Part shown: positions 16,144 through 24,433 of the stretch, in pieces
How the letters are laid out: each line of letters starts with the position of its first letter
How positions within the stretch are numbered: position 1 is the stretch's first letter
Notes under the pieces: model-generated
The model's database searches: none
Seen by the model: the letters and a program-made list of their open reading frames with translations, nothing else
What the model was told of the DNA's origin: nothing
Assembly (NCBI RefSeq): GCF_021109255.1
Contig: NZ_JAJODG010000001.1
DNA from: Merdimmobilis hominis
GTDB lineage: Bacteria; Bacillota; Clostridia; Oscillospirales; Ruminococcaceae
Length of the DNA: 64,000 nt
Reading direction: 5' to 3' (one strand)
Program-made: the position numbers and the translations under genes

Positions 16144-16430
16144 CAAAAATCCCTCCCAAAGGGGAAGCGCAGGGCTTCCCGTTCTTGCAGTTTGGCCATC
16201 CGGTGAAGGAGGTTGTCCTCATCCTCCCAAAGGGGGGAGGCAGGGAAGGCCTCCATCTCCGCCGGTTTCCAATCGGCAACGGGTTCCCCTTCTTGGGGGA
16301 GGTTGGGCATCTGTGCCACCGCGGGAGGATCTGGGCTCACCGCCTCCGCCGCCGGAAGGTTCTCCCGGTGGGGCGGGGTCAGCCCGGCGGCCTCTTTGTT
16401 TCGGGCGAGGGCCCGTTCCAATCCGGTCAT
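16143..16430 (-). CDS. Short Pro/Glu-rich protein in the tape-measure slot
   Basis: This 95-residue protein is rich in Pro, Glu and Ala with no predicted long helix. It begins MTGLERALARNKEAAGL and ends LLHRMAKLQEREALRFPFGRDF. It starts by an ATGA overlap with the chaperone-like gene. In PBSX-type clusters a second chaperone reading frame and then a tape-measure gene of well over 500 codons lie here. This short gene is the only thing in that slot. It may be a chaperone partner. I recognise no family. Confidence 0.55.
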   Translation of the reverse strand: MTGLERALARNKEAAGLTPPHRENLPAAEAVSPDPPAVAQMPNLPQEGEPVADWKPAEMEAFPASPLWEDEDNLLHRMAKLQEREALRFPFGRDF

Positions 16431-16726
16431 CTTCCCACCTCCCTGTCAAAGGATTCGTTGACGCCCCACTCCCCGCCCTCCCGCAAGAGCTGGGCATACT
16501 GGGCCAGCTCCTCCAGGGAGAAACGCTCCAGCACCTGGGCGGGGTGGGTCAGCTGAGGCTCTCCCCGCCGCAGGGAGAGGAAGACCGCCGCGCAGTTGTA
16601 AGCCACAGCCAGGGCGCCTAGGTCGTCGTCCATCTGGGCGAATAGCTGGGGGAGCACCTGGGCGGCCACCCGGCGCAATTTGAGGGCGTCGCCGGCGGTC
16701 AGGGGGGCGAAGCTGGGCCCGCTCAT
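16427..16726 (-). CDS. Tail assembly chaperone-like protein (XkdN slot)
   Basis: This 99-residue helical protein (FAPLTAGDALKLRRVAAQVLPQLFAQMDD, ALAVAYNCAAVFLSLRRGEPQLT) directly follows the tube gene, the usual position of tail assembly chaperones. It begins by an ATGA overlap. I looked for a -1 slippery heptamer before its stop and found none that fits, so the next gene is more likely reached by coupling than by programmed frameshift. Confidence 0.6.
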   Translation of the reverse strand: MSGPSFAPLTAGDALKLRRVAAQVLPQLFAQMDDDLGALAVAYNCAAVFLSLRRGEPQLTHPAQVLERFSLEELAQYAQLLREGGEWGVNESFDREVGR

Positions 16727-17106
16727 CGCAGCTCCATCCGCTTGGCAGCGGCGACGGTGACTGATTCCACCATCACATCCCCCAAGGCGGCCGTCTCGGT
16801 GATGTCGGCCCACTCGCAGCCGGAGTAGATGATTTTCCGGTCGGGTTTGACCACTACCACGTTGAAGCCGGAGAGGTCGAAGAAGCCGATGCCATCGTCC
16901 AACCCGCCGGTCAGGCACACCCGGGAGAGCTCCAGAATGTGTTTTACCCGCCCCCCTACCGTGCCCACCGGTTCGCTGGAACCAAAGGCTTCAATGGTGC
17001 GGCTTTCCCGGGTGGACCGGGCCTTATAGCTCTGGACTACGGCCAGCTTTTTGCCGTTGATTTCAATGTAAATATCCTTGCTTGTCGGCAGAGAACCAAT
17101 TGCCAT
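16723..17106 (-). CDS. Phage tail tube protein (XkdM-like)
   Basis: This 127-residue protein with normal length for contractile-tail tubes starts MAIGSLPTSKDIYIEINGKKLAVVQSYKA and includes the VGTVGGRVKHILELSRVCLTG beta-hairpin and a C-terminal VTVAAAKRMELR. It immediately follows the sheath gene with AAAGGAGG upstream. It polymerises into the inner tube. Confidence 0.82.
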   Translation of the reverse strand: MAIGSLPTSKDIYIEINGKKLAVVQSYKARSTRESRTIEAFGSSEPVGTVGGRVKHILELSRVCLTGGLDDGIGFFDLSGFNVVVVKPDRKIIYSGCEWADITETAALGDVMVESVTVAAAKRMELR

Positions 17107-17119
17107 ACCTGTGCCTCCT

Positions 17120-18151
17120 TTACACCTGGATGCTGGCGGAGATCAAAATCTGGTTGGCGGCGTGGGCCACGGCAAAGGCCAGCTCTACCACCAGTACCGC
17201 CGGGTCGTCCGGGTGGACATACACCCGGGGCGGCTCATAGCTTTCGATAATCTCCCCATCCAGCAGCTGACCCAGTTCCACTGTCACCTGGGAGGCGATG
17301 CTCTCCCGGGTCTGGGTGGTGTTTTTCATCCCGGTGAGCCGGGATTTGAGGGCGCCCCGCACCGTTTCCATCACGTGGTCAATAATCAGTATGGTGTTGA
17401 CCGGCAGGAAGCTCAAATCCGTCTTGCCGCCGGTCTTGGTGCGGGTGGTCACCGCCCGGATGATCTCCACCCCGCCCGGCTGGGTCTCCAAGGGGGTGAC
17501 CCCAGCGCCCAGCAGGGTTTCCACCTCATCCTGTCCCAGTTCCCGGGAGAGGCCCTCCGGCAGCGGGATTTCCCGTCCGGAGAACCCGGTGGAGGGGTCG
17601 CTTTCACAGAGGATTTCCCCGGCCACTGCCGCCGCGCCCAAAGGAGGGCATGCCGCACCGCCCAGGGAGGGGGCAGGGCAGACGAGGACCATCCTCTCGC
17701 TGTTCAGGGCGGAGGCCAGGGAAGAGGCGGCGGCGCTGTCGTCCACCCCGCAGAAACCCAACCGCTCCCGGCTTCCTTCGCTGGCCCGCTGGCAGCTCTC
17801 CTGCAAGGCGTCGAGGATGTCCTCCTCGGCCTTATCGCAGAGGATGCAGCCCACCTCGGCCACCGGCTCCAAGGCGGCAAAGGCGGCGGCGTACCCCTCT
17901 GCTGTATCGGTAGCTGCCGGCGAGAGGTAGACCGCGGCCACCCCCCTCCCAAACAGGAGGGAACAGGCGGCTAATGCCCAGCCTTCCAGCAGGGCGGCGG
18001 CCTCGCTGTAGCGGGAAAGGCGGGTCACCCCCTCCACCTCGGGAAAAACGCCTGCCAGGGCAGCAGCCCGTTCGCTGACCGGCCGGGCGTACAGGCTGGT
18101 CACCGCATATTGGGAGTACACCCCCGGCCGTTTGGTAGCAATGGGGTTCAT
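17120..18151 (-). CDS. Contractile tail sheath protein (XkdK-like)
   Basis: This 343-residue protein starts MNPIATKRPGVYSQYAV, the sheath N-terminal linker (RPGVY). The middle contains a variable domain. The C-terminal core runs through RAVTTRTKTGGKTDLSFLPVNTILIIDHVMETVRGAL and ends in the donor strand VLVVELAFAVAHAANQILISASIQV. It is short compared with T4 gp18 (no protruding extra domains) and close to PBSX size. Its presence shows the particle tail is contractile. Confidence 0.88.
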   Translation of the reverse strand: MNPIATKRPGVYSQYAVTSLYARPVSERAAALAGVFPEVEGVTRLSRYSEAAALLEGWALAACSLLFGRGVAAVYLSPAATDTAEGYAAAFAALEPVAEVGCILCDKAEEDILDALQESCQRASEGSRERLGFCGVDDSAAASSLASALNSERMVLVCPAPSLGGAACPPLGAAAVAGEILCESDPSTGFSGREIPLPEGLSRELGQDEVETLLGAGVTPLETQPGGVEIIRAVTTRTKTGGKTDLSFLPVNTILIIDHVMETVRGALKSRLTGMKNTTQTRESIASQVTVELGQLLDGEIIESYEPPRVYVHPDDPAVLVVELAFAVAHAANQILISASIQV

Positions 18152-18636
18152 TCCATCACCCTCCTCAGTTCAATTTCATCAATGGCGAGGGAGGTCTCCC
18201 CGGCGCTGATCAAGGCGTTCATCCGCCCCTTGGCGCACAAGAGGAAGCCCCCGATGTTTTTGTCGTAAGCTACAGGGCCACAGGTCAGCTCCTCCACCCC
18301 CAGGCTGTTGCGACGAAGGAGCAGGGCGTCGAGCAGGTCCTCGAACAGCCCTTGGCAGGCCCCACCCCCCAGGCGGACCGGGCAGGCCAGATCAAACCGC
18401 AGGGTGATTTGTACATACCGCCCCCGCAGGGTCTGGCTGCTGTCCTCCCCCAGATAGTCGTCCAGCCCTGCATCTTGAACTGCCATAGCGTCAAACCCCA
18501 CGGCAATCCGGCTTTTGAGGAGGGGGGAGGGCTTGGGCGATGGAGGAAATTCCCCCATCACCGCCACCCCTTGGCCGGAAAAATGGTCGGAGAGGTAGTC
18601 CACCAGCTGCTGTTTCAGCTCCTTCAAATCAGCCAT
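18148..18636 (-). CDS. Phage tail terminator-like protein
   Basis: This 162-residue protein sits immediately before the sheath, where the XkdJ-type tail completion protein lies. It has the general pattern of tail terminators (MADLKELKQQLVDYLSDHF start; RGRYVQITLRFDLACP; C-terminal LAIDEIELRRVME). It overlaps both neighbours. The role is inferred from position. Confidence 0.6.
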   Translation of the reverse strand: MADLKELKQQLVDYLSDHFSGQGVAVMGEFPPSPKPSPLLKSRIAVGFDAMAVQDAGLDDYLGEDSSQTLRGRYVQITLRFDLACPVRLGGGACQGLFEDLLDALLLRRNSLGVEELTCGPVAYDKNIGGFLLCAKGRMNALISAGETSLAIDEIELRRVME

Positions 18637-18961
18637 CCCGCTCCTCCTCCCGCGCCCGCTGGAGAACCGCCCACCGGTAGAGGGCCTTGCCTTTGCCGTA
18701 AAAGTTCTCCGTCTGCTTCACAAAATAATGTTCCTCCCCAAAGCGGATAAAGTCCCCCTGCTGGGGGTAGGGGAGGGCTGGCCCATAGTAGAGGGCATGG
18801 CCTTTTTCCAGCTGCCCCAAGGCGGAGTAATCCGCCTCCAAATACAGCTTGTTCCGGTCGTGGATGGGCTGCACCACCGCCTTTACCCGGTGCACCTCCC
18901 CTTGGTGTTCGATGGCCGTCTCCCACCCCAGGCGGGTGAGGATGGCCTCCACACCGGTCAC
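18629..18961 (-). CDS. Phage head-tail connector / head closure-like protein (XkdH slot)
   Basis: This 110-residue beta-rich protein (GWETAIEHQGEVHRVKAVVQPI, GDFIRFGEEHYFVKQTENFYG) starts at a GTG overlapping the previous stop as GTGA. Its size and position after the first connector fit head closure/stopper proteins. No close family is recognised. Confidence 0.6.
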   Translation of the reverse strand: MTGVEAILTRLGWETAIEHQGEVHRVKAVVQPIHDRNKLYLEADYSALGQLEKGHALYYGPALPYPQQGDFIRFGEEHYFVKQTENFYGKGKALYRWAVLQRAREEERDG

Positions 18962-19326
18962 GGTTTCACCTCAAAAAGGACTTTGGGGGAGAAGTCCGCC
19001 AGGTCGGCAAGGGAGAGGATGGCGTCGTCCCGGATGGCTCCAGCTGCCCGCAGCAGGCCGTCCCCATCGCAGGAGACCGAAAGCTCCCCCGCTTTGAGGC
19101 TGTGGCACCCCACCGCCGCCTCTAAAAGGGCGTATTTGTAATAGGCGATAGCCGCCGCCCCCTGGGTGAGCCGTTCCCCCTGCTGGGAGGGGGAAATCCC
19201 CTCCCGCAGGTGGGCCAGCAGGTCGTTCCAGGCAGAGGCGCACAGCCCCCGCCACCGTTCTTTTTCCCCCTCGTCCAAACCGGCGAGGGAGAGGAATGCC
19301 GTCAATACGGCGTCAACTTCCGACAT
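18958..19326 (-). CDS. Phage head-tail connector (gp6/XkdG-H slot)
   Basis: This 122-residue mostly helical protein (MSEVDAVLTAFLSLAGL, RGLCASAWNDLLAHLREG, AAAIAYYKYALLEAA) directly follows the capsid gene. Helical adaptor proteins of the gp6 type have this position and length. The start is the ATG complementary to 19326, with GGGGTG upstream. Longer upstream extensions of the frame overlap the capsid gene and are not used. Confidence 0.6.
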   Translation of the reverse strand: MSEVDAVLTAFLSLAGLDEGEKERWRGLCASAWNDLLAHLREGISPSQQGERLTQGAAAIAYYKYALLEAAVGCHSLKAGELSVSCDGDGLLRAAGAIRDDAILSLADLADFSPKVLFEVKP

Positions 19327-19337
19327 AGGCGCACCCC

Positions 19338-20336
19338 TTATGCAGTCAGGGTCAAGACCTTCACCGCGTCGGGGAAGATTTTGGCGAAGCCGCAGGTCTC
19401 GGTGATGGCCACCCGCTCCAGCTGGCAGTCGATCACCTTGTCGGAGTCCACGGTTACCCCGCCGCAGGAGACCATCTCCAAAGCGCAGTTTTTGTCCATG
19501 GCGATGACTGTTCCCGCAGGTACCGCGTCGGATTTGATCAGCACCGCGCCAAAAGGGGTGAGGGCCGCGTCCGGGCCGGTGAAGGCGGCGGCACAGCCGG
19601 GCAGGTTGCACTCTGGCAGGGAGAGGATTTTGCCCGCCATGTCGGGGGAAGCCAGCAGCAGGTTCATCTCATAGTCCTCAAAGCTTTGCCACAGCTTGAG
19701 AAGGTCGCTGTAGGCCAAGGTTCCGGAGGTGGCGCAGACGGTTTTCTCCGCCGCATCATCCCCAGTGCCGATGAGGGCGCTCACCGCGTCTTTCAGCTTG
19801 CGCCGGGCGATGGAGTTGCCGATCTGCCGCAGGGTGACGGCGAACAGCTCCAGCCGCTGGAAGCGGATTGCCTCATAGCTGGCCGAGAGCATCCGGCCCC
19901 GCTTGTTGAGGGTCACCAGTTTATCCTTGAGGCGGATCTGGGTGGCGGGGATGGCGCCGCCCTCAGCGATGGCTTTGTCCTCATCCTCGCTGGCGGTGGA
20001 GGAGATGGAGCGGTAATCGGGGGTGTTCACCACCGTTTTGGCCGCCAGGATTAGATCCAAGGGGGAGTTTTTCATCCCCTGCTCCACTGCTCGGGTGAGG
20101 TAAGCGGGGAAGAGGAGGGCGGACTGGGGGTCCTGGAAGAATTTTTCTACCCGGTCGCCCAAGGGGCCGCTTACTTTGATGTCGAACCGTTTCAGCTGGC
20201 GCTCCAGGGCATCCAGGCCGCAGAGGTCGGTGCCCTCGTACCCGCGGGAGGGGTCTAAGGCCTCCAGGCGGTTCAAAAAGCCCTCGCCTGTGTGGTACAT
20301 GGATTTTTCCAGAACAACCGATTGATAATTGCCCAT
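19338..20336 (-). CDS. Major capsid protein
   Basis: This 332-residue protein follows the protease/scaffold gene. It has an E-loop-like middle (TVVNTPDYRSISSTASEDEDKAIAEGGAIPATQIRLKDKLVTLNKRGRMLSASYEAIRFQ) and a C-terminal P-domain-like VITETCGFAKIFPDAVKVLTLTA pattern. That fits the HK97 fold of PBSX-type capsids. GTAAGGAGG precedes the ATG. Length is normal. It self-assembles into the DNA container. Confidence 0.82.
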   Translation of the reverse strand: MGNYQSVVLEKSMYHTGEGFLNRLEALDPSRGYEGTDLCGLDALERQLKRFDIKVSGPLGDRVEKFFQDPQSALLFPAYLTRAVEQGMKNSPLDLILAAKTVVNTPDYRSISSTASEDEDKAIAEGGAIPATQIRLKDKLVTLNKRGRMLSASYEAIRFQRLELFAVTLRQIGNSIARRKLKDAVSALIGTGDDAAEKTVCATSGTLAYSDLLKLWQSFEDYEMNLLLASPDMAGKILSLPECNLPGCAAAFTGPDAALTPFGAVLIKSDAVPAGTVIAMDKNCALEMVSCGGVTVDSDKVIDCQLERVAITETCGFAKIFPDAVKVLTLTA

Positions 20337-20349
20337 AAAAATAGCCTCC

Positions 20350-21288
20350 TTACAGTTTAAAATGGCGGTTGGATGTGGCTGTGGTTCCCTCCGGGCGATA
20401 GAGCTGGGGCACCGGCAGGCCGGTGCCTTTTCCCAGCCCGGCCAGGAAGGATTGAAGTTCCCGGCAGGAGAGGGAAGCCGCCGCTTTTTGGGCCAGGGTC
20501 CCAGTCAGGGCCGGGTGCTGAAGCACCAGTGCCTTCTCCACCTCCCGACGCAGGGAGGAGAGGTACTCCTCCCCAGCCTGGGCAAGTGGCTCCAGCCGCT
20601 CCAGCTGGGTGAGAAGGGCTTTGGCCTCCCCGGATTTTAAAGTGACTTCCCCCAGCGCGAGCTTCTTCTTCAGCTCCCCAGGGGAGAGGGCGGTGCCGTA
20701 GGCTTTGGTTACCCCGGCTTCCCGCTGGGCGGGTACCGCCACAAAGGACCACTCATAGGCGTCGGTGGGCTCTTCCAGCAGGGTGCAGCACAGCTGGCCG
20801 CCGTACCGTTCCCCCGTTTTGTGTCCGCAGGAGCCGGCCGCTGCCCCGCAGATGGAACAGCTTTTTTTGGCCACTGCGCAGCCAATGCTCACCTCTTTTT
20901 TGATCCCCGCGTCAATCTCCAAAATCAGGTCGGCGTTTTTCTCGCATCGGGGCAGGTAACACAGGGCCCGCAGCTGGCAGAAGGGTTCCCCGCAGCTGGT
21001 TTCCCGGCTGGGGTCCTCCACTACCTGCGTGTAAAAGATCCGGGCGGTCTGCCCCGCACCCTGGGGATTGTGGTCGAAGATGCCGGTCTTGCCCAGCATC
21101 ATGGGGGCAAGGGCCTCCAAGGCAGGGCGGGTAAACCGCTCCCCATCCCGGTCCACCTCGTTGTCGCAGAGGTTGACCGCAAAGACAAACACCTCATCGG
21201 GGGAGAGTTTCCGGCGGGAGAAGCGGTTGATGGCGGCGAGTTGTTTCTCCCCGGCCGCCGCTTCGGGGAATGGGTCGATTCTATTCAT
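20350..21288 (-). CDS. Prohead protease fused to scaffold-like C-terminus
   Basis: In this 312-residue protein, residues 30-200 form the caudoviral prohead protease. Candidate catalytic residues are His in GIFDHNP (about 76) and Ser in KKEVSIGCAV (about 135). An insertion, CSICGAAAGSCGHKTGERYGG, carries a Cys/His cluster that could hold zinc. YEWSFVAVPAQREAGV closes the fold. Residues 210-285 are a charged helical scaffold-type tail (ELKKKLALGEVTLKSGEAKAL). It processes and organises the capsid. It overlaps the portal stop. Confidence 0.8.
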   Translation of the reverse strand: MNRIDPFPEAAAGEKQLAAINRFSRRKLSPDEVFVFAVNLCDNEVDRDGERFTRPALEALAPMMLGKTGIFDHNPQGAGQTARIFYTQVVEDPSRETSCGEPFCQLRALCYLPRCEKNADLILEIDAGIKKEVSIGCAVAKKSCSICGAAAGSCGHKTGERYGGQLCCTLLEEPTDAYEWSFVAVPAQREAGVTKAYGTALSPGELKKKLALGEVTLKSGEAKALLTQLERLEPLAQAGEEYLSSLRREVEKALVLQHPALTGTLAQKAAASLSCRELQSFLAGLGKGTGLPVPQLYRPEGTTATSNRHFKL

Positions 21289-22543
21289 CCATAGCCTCCT
21301 TGTTTTCCCGCTCCAGCCGGTCGGCTTGAAGCTGGATCAGCCGGGTGTTGGCCAGCTCCACCTCGTCCTGCAGATTGATGCAGTCCCAGTCGATGGAGAA
21401 GGGCCGGTCCATCCCCTTTAGCAACAGATGGCTGCGGCAGACCTTCTCCACCACCGGGGTCAAGAGGGAGCGGTAATACTCCAGTTCACTGGTGAGGATG
21501 TCCGCTTGCTGGGCGCTCATCCGCTCGGTGGTGGACCAGTTGAGGCCCAATAAAAAGGGCGGGATCCCCAGTTTTGCCACCATTTGTTCCAACATCTGGC
21601 GCACCGGCACCTGGGTGTCAATCATCTGGTTGTCCGCACCGATGACCTTGACATCCACGTCGCCCACTGCCACAAAGTCCCGGATGGAGCCGCTTTTGCC
21701 CGAATTCATGGCGTTCTGCCACTCCTTGGCGATGGAGGCGGCGATTTCCTGGGAATAGGCCCGGTCCAGGCTCCCGGCGCCGGGCTTGTAGGTGACGGCG
21801 TAACGCAGGTTGGCAATCCGTTCAAAGTTGTTGCCGATGGAGCGGAAGATTTTTAACAGGATATCGCTGACAAAAGGCAGGCCCTTTAAAAGCGAATTCC
21901 CTCGTATTTCCCCGGGGTTGGGCCGCAGGGCGGAAAACAAGATCCACTGGGGTTCCCGCACCGGTACAAGACCCTCCTCCCCGGGGACGTAAAAGCACAG
22001 CTCCATAGGGGATTGGCCCGGTTTGACCGTCACCTGGCGGCAGGGGGCGTTGTACAGCCCCAGGACCCCTTCCTCCCCGGGGAGGATTTCCCCTACCGCC
22101 GAGCCATAGGTCAATAAGCTGTCCAGGTAGGAGGCCAAAAAGGGGGCGATGCCGGTCTGCCCGCCGGAGACTGGCACCTGGGAGAGAAACCGGCAAAGCT
22201 CCTCCCGGACGGCCTCCTCCTCACAGAGTACGGTAAACCCGCCAGTCAGCCGGACAATTTTGTCGATGGCCGCGTCGATGATGGGGACCGCTTCCCGCAG
22301 GCAGGCATACAGTTCCCCATCGCAGCCGCACAGAGGGGTGTAGTCCTCCAAGGGGCTGAATGGATGGGGGGAGCCCCGCCCGGTCTGCACCGAAAGGGCA
22401 GGCCTGCGGAATAAATTCGAAAAGCCCAAACAATCCTCCTCCTTTCTCATAATTGTTTTGCCCCCCAAGGGGGCGCGCTGTTGGTTGCCGTCCCCATCCG
22501 CCCCGCCGGCGGGCGAAAAAGGGATTTTTTGGGAACAGGTCAT
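21281..22543 (-). CDS. Phage portal protein
   Basis: This protein is up to 420 residues. It has the portal core signals: LREAVPIIDAAIDKIVRLTGGF, ASYLDSLLTYGSAVGEI, EIRGNSLLKGLPFVSDILLKIFRSIGNNFERIANLRYAVTY, and KLGIPPFLLGLNWSTTERMSAQQADI. It forms the dodecameric DNA channel. The start at 22543 overlaps the terminase stop (ATGA), with GGAGCGGGG upstream. An internal ATG at 22450 gives a 389-residue version without the Gly/Pro-rich lead and is a real alternative. Confidence 0.85.
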   Translation of the reverse strand: MTCSQKIPFSPAGGADGDGNQQRAPLGGKTIMRKEEDCLGFSNLFRRPALSVQTGRGSPHPFSPLEDYTPLCGCDGELYACLREAVPIIDAAIDKIVRLTGGFTVLCEEEAVREELCRFLSQVPVSGGQTGIAPFLASYLDSLLTYGSAVGEILPGEEGVLGLYNAPCRQVTVKPGQSPMELCFYVPGEEGLVPVREPQWILFSALRPNPGEIRGNSLLKGLPFVSDILLKIFRSIGNNFERIANLRYAVTYKPGAGSLDRAYSQEIAASIAKEWQNAMNSGKSGSIRDFVAVGDVDVKVIGADNQMIDTQVPVRQMLEQMVAKLGIPPFLLGLNWSTTERMSAQQADILTSELEYYRSLLTPVVEKVCRSHLLLKGMDRPFSIDWDCINLQDEVELANTRLIQLQADRLERENKEAMDE

Positions 22544-23781
22544 CCCCGCTCCACACTCACGGCGAAGAACCCGGATTCCCCCTCCTGCATCGCCGCCATG
22601 GCGAAGTAGCGGATGTCATCCATGGCGTGGTCAAACTCCTTCACCGGCTTGTCCTGCCTCGCCCCTTCGTCCCACCGGTAGAGGGAAAACTCCCGGATGG
22701 TGTCGGCGCATTGGGGGGAGAAAAGTATTCTCCCTGCGAGAAGGGCTTCGCTCACCAGCTGGATCCCCTCCTTCACCCGGTTGTCAGCGGGTAAAACCCG
22801 GAACCGGCCGTGACGGCGGATGCAGGCTAGAAAACTGGCTGCCGAGGGGTCCACTACTACCTGCTCGATGGCCCGGTCCCCAGCCAGTTCTTCCAGGGCA
22901 GCATAAAGCTCCTCGTCGGTGCGGGTCAGGCCGTCCCGGCGGCTGTCCAGATACTGTTCCGCCAGCCGGTGCCACACCCCATCCCGCTCTCCCCACAGCC
23001 CCATGGAGCAGGGGTTTACGGTGCCGTAGTCGCAGGAGATCAGGTACCTCCGGTACTCCCCGTCCGGCTCCCGCAGGTGGCGGACAGGGTCGAACATGGG
23101 GTAGACAAGTCCTTGGGGGGCGCACCATTCCCCCAGCACATACCGCCGGTAAAACCCTCCGGAGTAAAGGCCCTCATATCGCCGGCGCACCTGGTCGGAG
23201 AGCCCCGGATTGTCCTCCATGGTGAAGTGGAGGTAGAGGATGCCCTTCTCCTCGGCTTTCTGCACCCATTCCCGGTAGAACCAGTGGCCCGGGTGGTCGG
23301 GGTTGCAGCTAAACCAGAATTTGGCCCCCTCCACCGAGCAGCGGGCCAGGGCCTGCTCCACAAAGGAGCGGGGCATCAGCACCACCTCATCCAGCAGCAC
23401 CCCCGCCAGGGTGGCGCCTTGGATCAGGGCGGCGGAGCCCTCGTCCTTGCCTCCGAAGAGAAGAAACCGGTTCTGCTGGTTCCCCTGGCGGATGGTCACC
23501 AGGTTTTGGGAGGGCTGTTCCCGCACCTCCATCCCCAGCTCCCGCAGATAGGGCAGCAGGGGGAAGAGGAGATTTCGCCGCAGCCCCCGGATCGTCCGGG
23601 CACAGATGGCGAAGTCCTCCCCTGCAAAAGAGGCCATGGCCCACAGCACAAAGGAGAGGGTGAGGCAGAAGGTCTTGCCGGAGCGGATGGCCCCGTCGCA
23701 GAGGATGCCGCTGTATCCCTCCTCCAGCCACCAGGTCAGCACCCGCAGCTGTTTGGGGGAAAAGCGGTCAATCCTTCCCAT
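22540..23781 (-). CDS. Terminase large subunit (PBSX/XtmB type)
   Basis: This 413-residue packaging motor has an ATPase Walker A-like DGAIRSGKT (about residue 30), Walker B GVLLDEVVL (about 128) and coupling motif SCNPDHPGHWFY. The nuclease domain has acidic residues in ISCDYGTVNP (about 247), QVVVDPSAASF (about 315) and FDHAMDDIRYFA (about 394). All motor and nuclease residues look intact. It overlaps the small subunit gene by 14 bp. An active terminase in a cluster without replication genes points to packaging of host DNA as one possibility. Confidence 0.92.
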   Translation of the reverse strand: MGRIDRFSPKQLRVLTWWLEEGYSGILCDGAIRSGKTFCLTLSFVLWAMASFAGEDFAICARTIRGLRRNLLFPLLPYLRELGMEVREQPSQNLVTIRQGNQQNRFLLFGGKDEGSAALIQGATLAGVLLDEVVLMPRSFVEQALARCSVEGAKFWFSCNPDHPGHWFYREWVQKAEEKGILYLHFTMEDNPGLSDQVRRRYEGLYSGGFYRRYVLGEWCAPQGLVYPMFDPVRHLREPDGEYRRYLISCDYGTVNPCSMGLWGERDGVWHRLAEQYLDSRRDGLTRTDEELYAALEELAGDRAIEQVVVDPSAASFLACIRRHGRFRVLPADNRVKEGIQLVSEALLAGRILFSPQCADTIREFSLYRWDEGARQDKPVKEFDHAMDDIRYFAMAAMQEGESGFFAVSVERG

Positions 23782-24241
23782 GGGCCTCCAGGGCCTTGGC
23801 GCTCATGAGGAGAGCCTGGTAGATGGGGTTCTCCCCGGCGGGGGTCTCCTCTTTGGCGATCTCCCACAGCAGTTCCAGGGCCCGCAGCCGGTCGGCAAAC
23901 TTGACCTCCACCCCGTTTTTGCCGGATTTGATCTCCGACACGCCGAACAGGTCGGGGAGATCCGCCCCTTCTGCTGTCACACCGCCTTGGGCCGAGGAGA
24001 AGATAAGCCGCAGGAGGCCGCTTTTGACAATCTCTGGAAGCAGGTCTCTGTGGGGCGCCCGCCGGATCTCCTCCCCCACCGCTTGGCGGATCTCCTCCCG
24101 GCAGAGAAGCTCGCCGGCGATGGTTGCTGCCTTTTTGGCTGGATATCCCGCCTCCAGGGCAGCTTCCCGGGGCAGCAGCAGGCGGGCGTAAGCCCCGCAG
24201 AACAACCGCTCCTTAGCGGTCAAAGGTGTTTCCAAACGCAT
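23768..24241 (-). CDS. Terminase small subunit (XtmA-like)
   Basis: This 157-residue first gene of the cluster has the helix-turn-helix start typical of small terminases: LTAKERLFCGAYARLLLPREAALEAGYPAKKAATIAGELL (about 7-46). It then has EIRQAVGEEIRRAP and a C-terminal oligomerisation or motor-binding helix. It selects DNA for packaging. GAGGG lies only two bases before the ATG, an unusually tight ribosome site, while an in-frame stop just upstream excludes a longer product. Confidence 0.85.
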   Translation of the reverse strand: MRLETPLTAKERLFCGAYARLLLPREAALEAGYPAKKAATIAGELLCREEIRQAVGEEIRRAPHRDLLPEIVKSGLLRLIFSSAQGGVTAEGADLPDLFGVSEIKSGKNGVEVKFADRLRALELLWEIAKEETPAGENPIYQALLMSAKALEAHGKD

Positions 24242-24307
24242 CCCTCACAATCCATTGGTCTTTCGAGAAGGGGGAAGGGCCCTTCATCTTTCCCGCCAAA
24301 AGAAAAA

Positions 24308-24334
24308 AGAAGTTGCAAAAAAACTGCAACTTCT
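24308..24334 (-). terminator. Leader hairpin with T-run upstream of terminase small subunit
   Basis: Perfect 10-bp inverted repeat AGAAGTTGCA / TGCAACTTCT with a 7-nt loop. On the minus strand it is followed by TTTTTTCTTTT, the form of an intrinsic terminator. It lies between the promoter near 24440 and the first cluster gene, so it could act as an attenuator needing anti-termination. Confidence 0.6.
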
Positions 24335-24433
24335 CAAAAATATTTGAAAAACTGGCGGATTGGGGGATAGGACGCTTGCGTTGTCCGCCGGAGGGGGAAA
24401 TCCCCTGGTGTCGCCCCTTGACGAACACGGAAA

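Noticed and set aside
16427..16470. Programmed -1 frameshift joining two tail chaperone frames
   Set aside because: No XXXYYYZ slippery heptamer precedes the stop; an ATGA overlap explains expression of the second frame.
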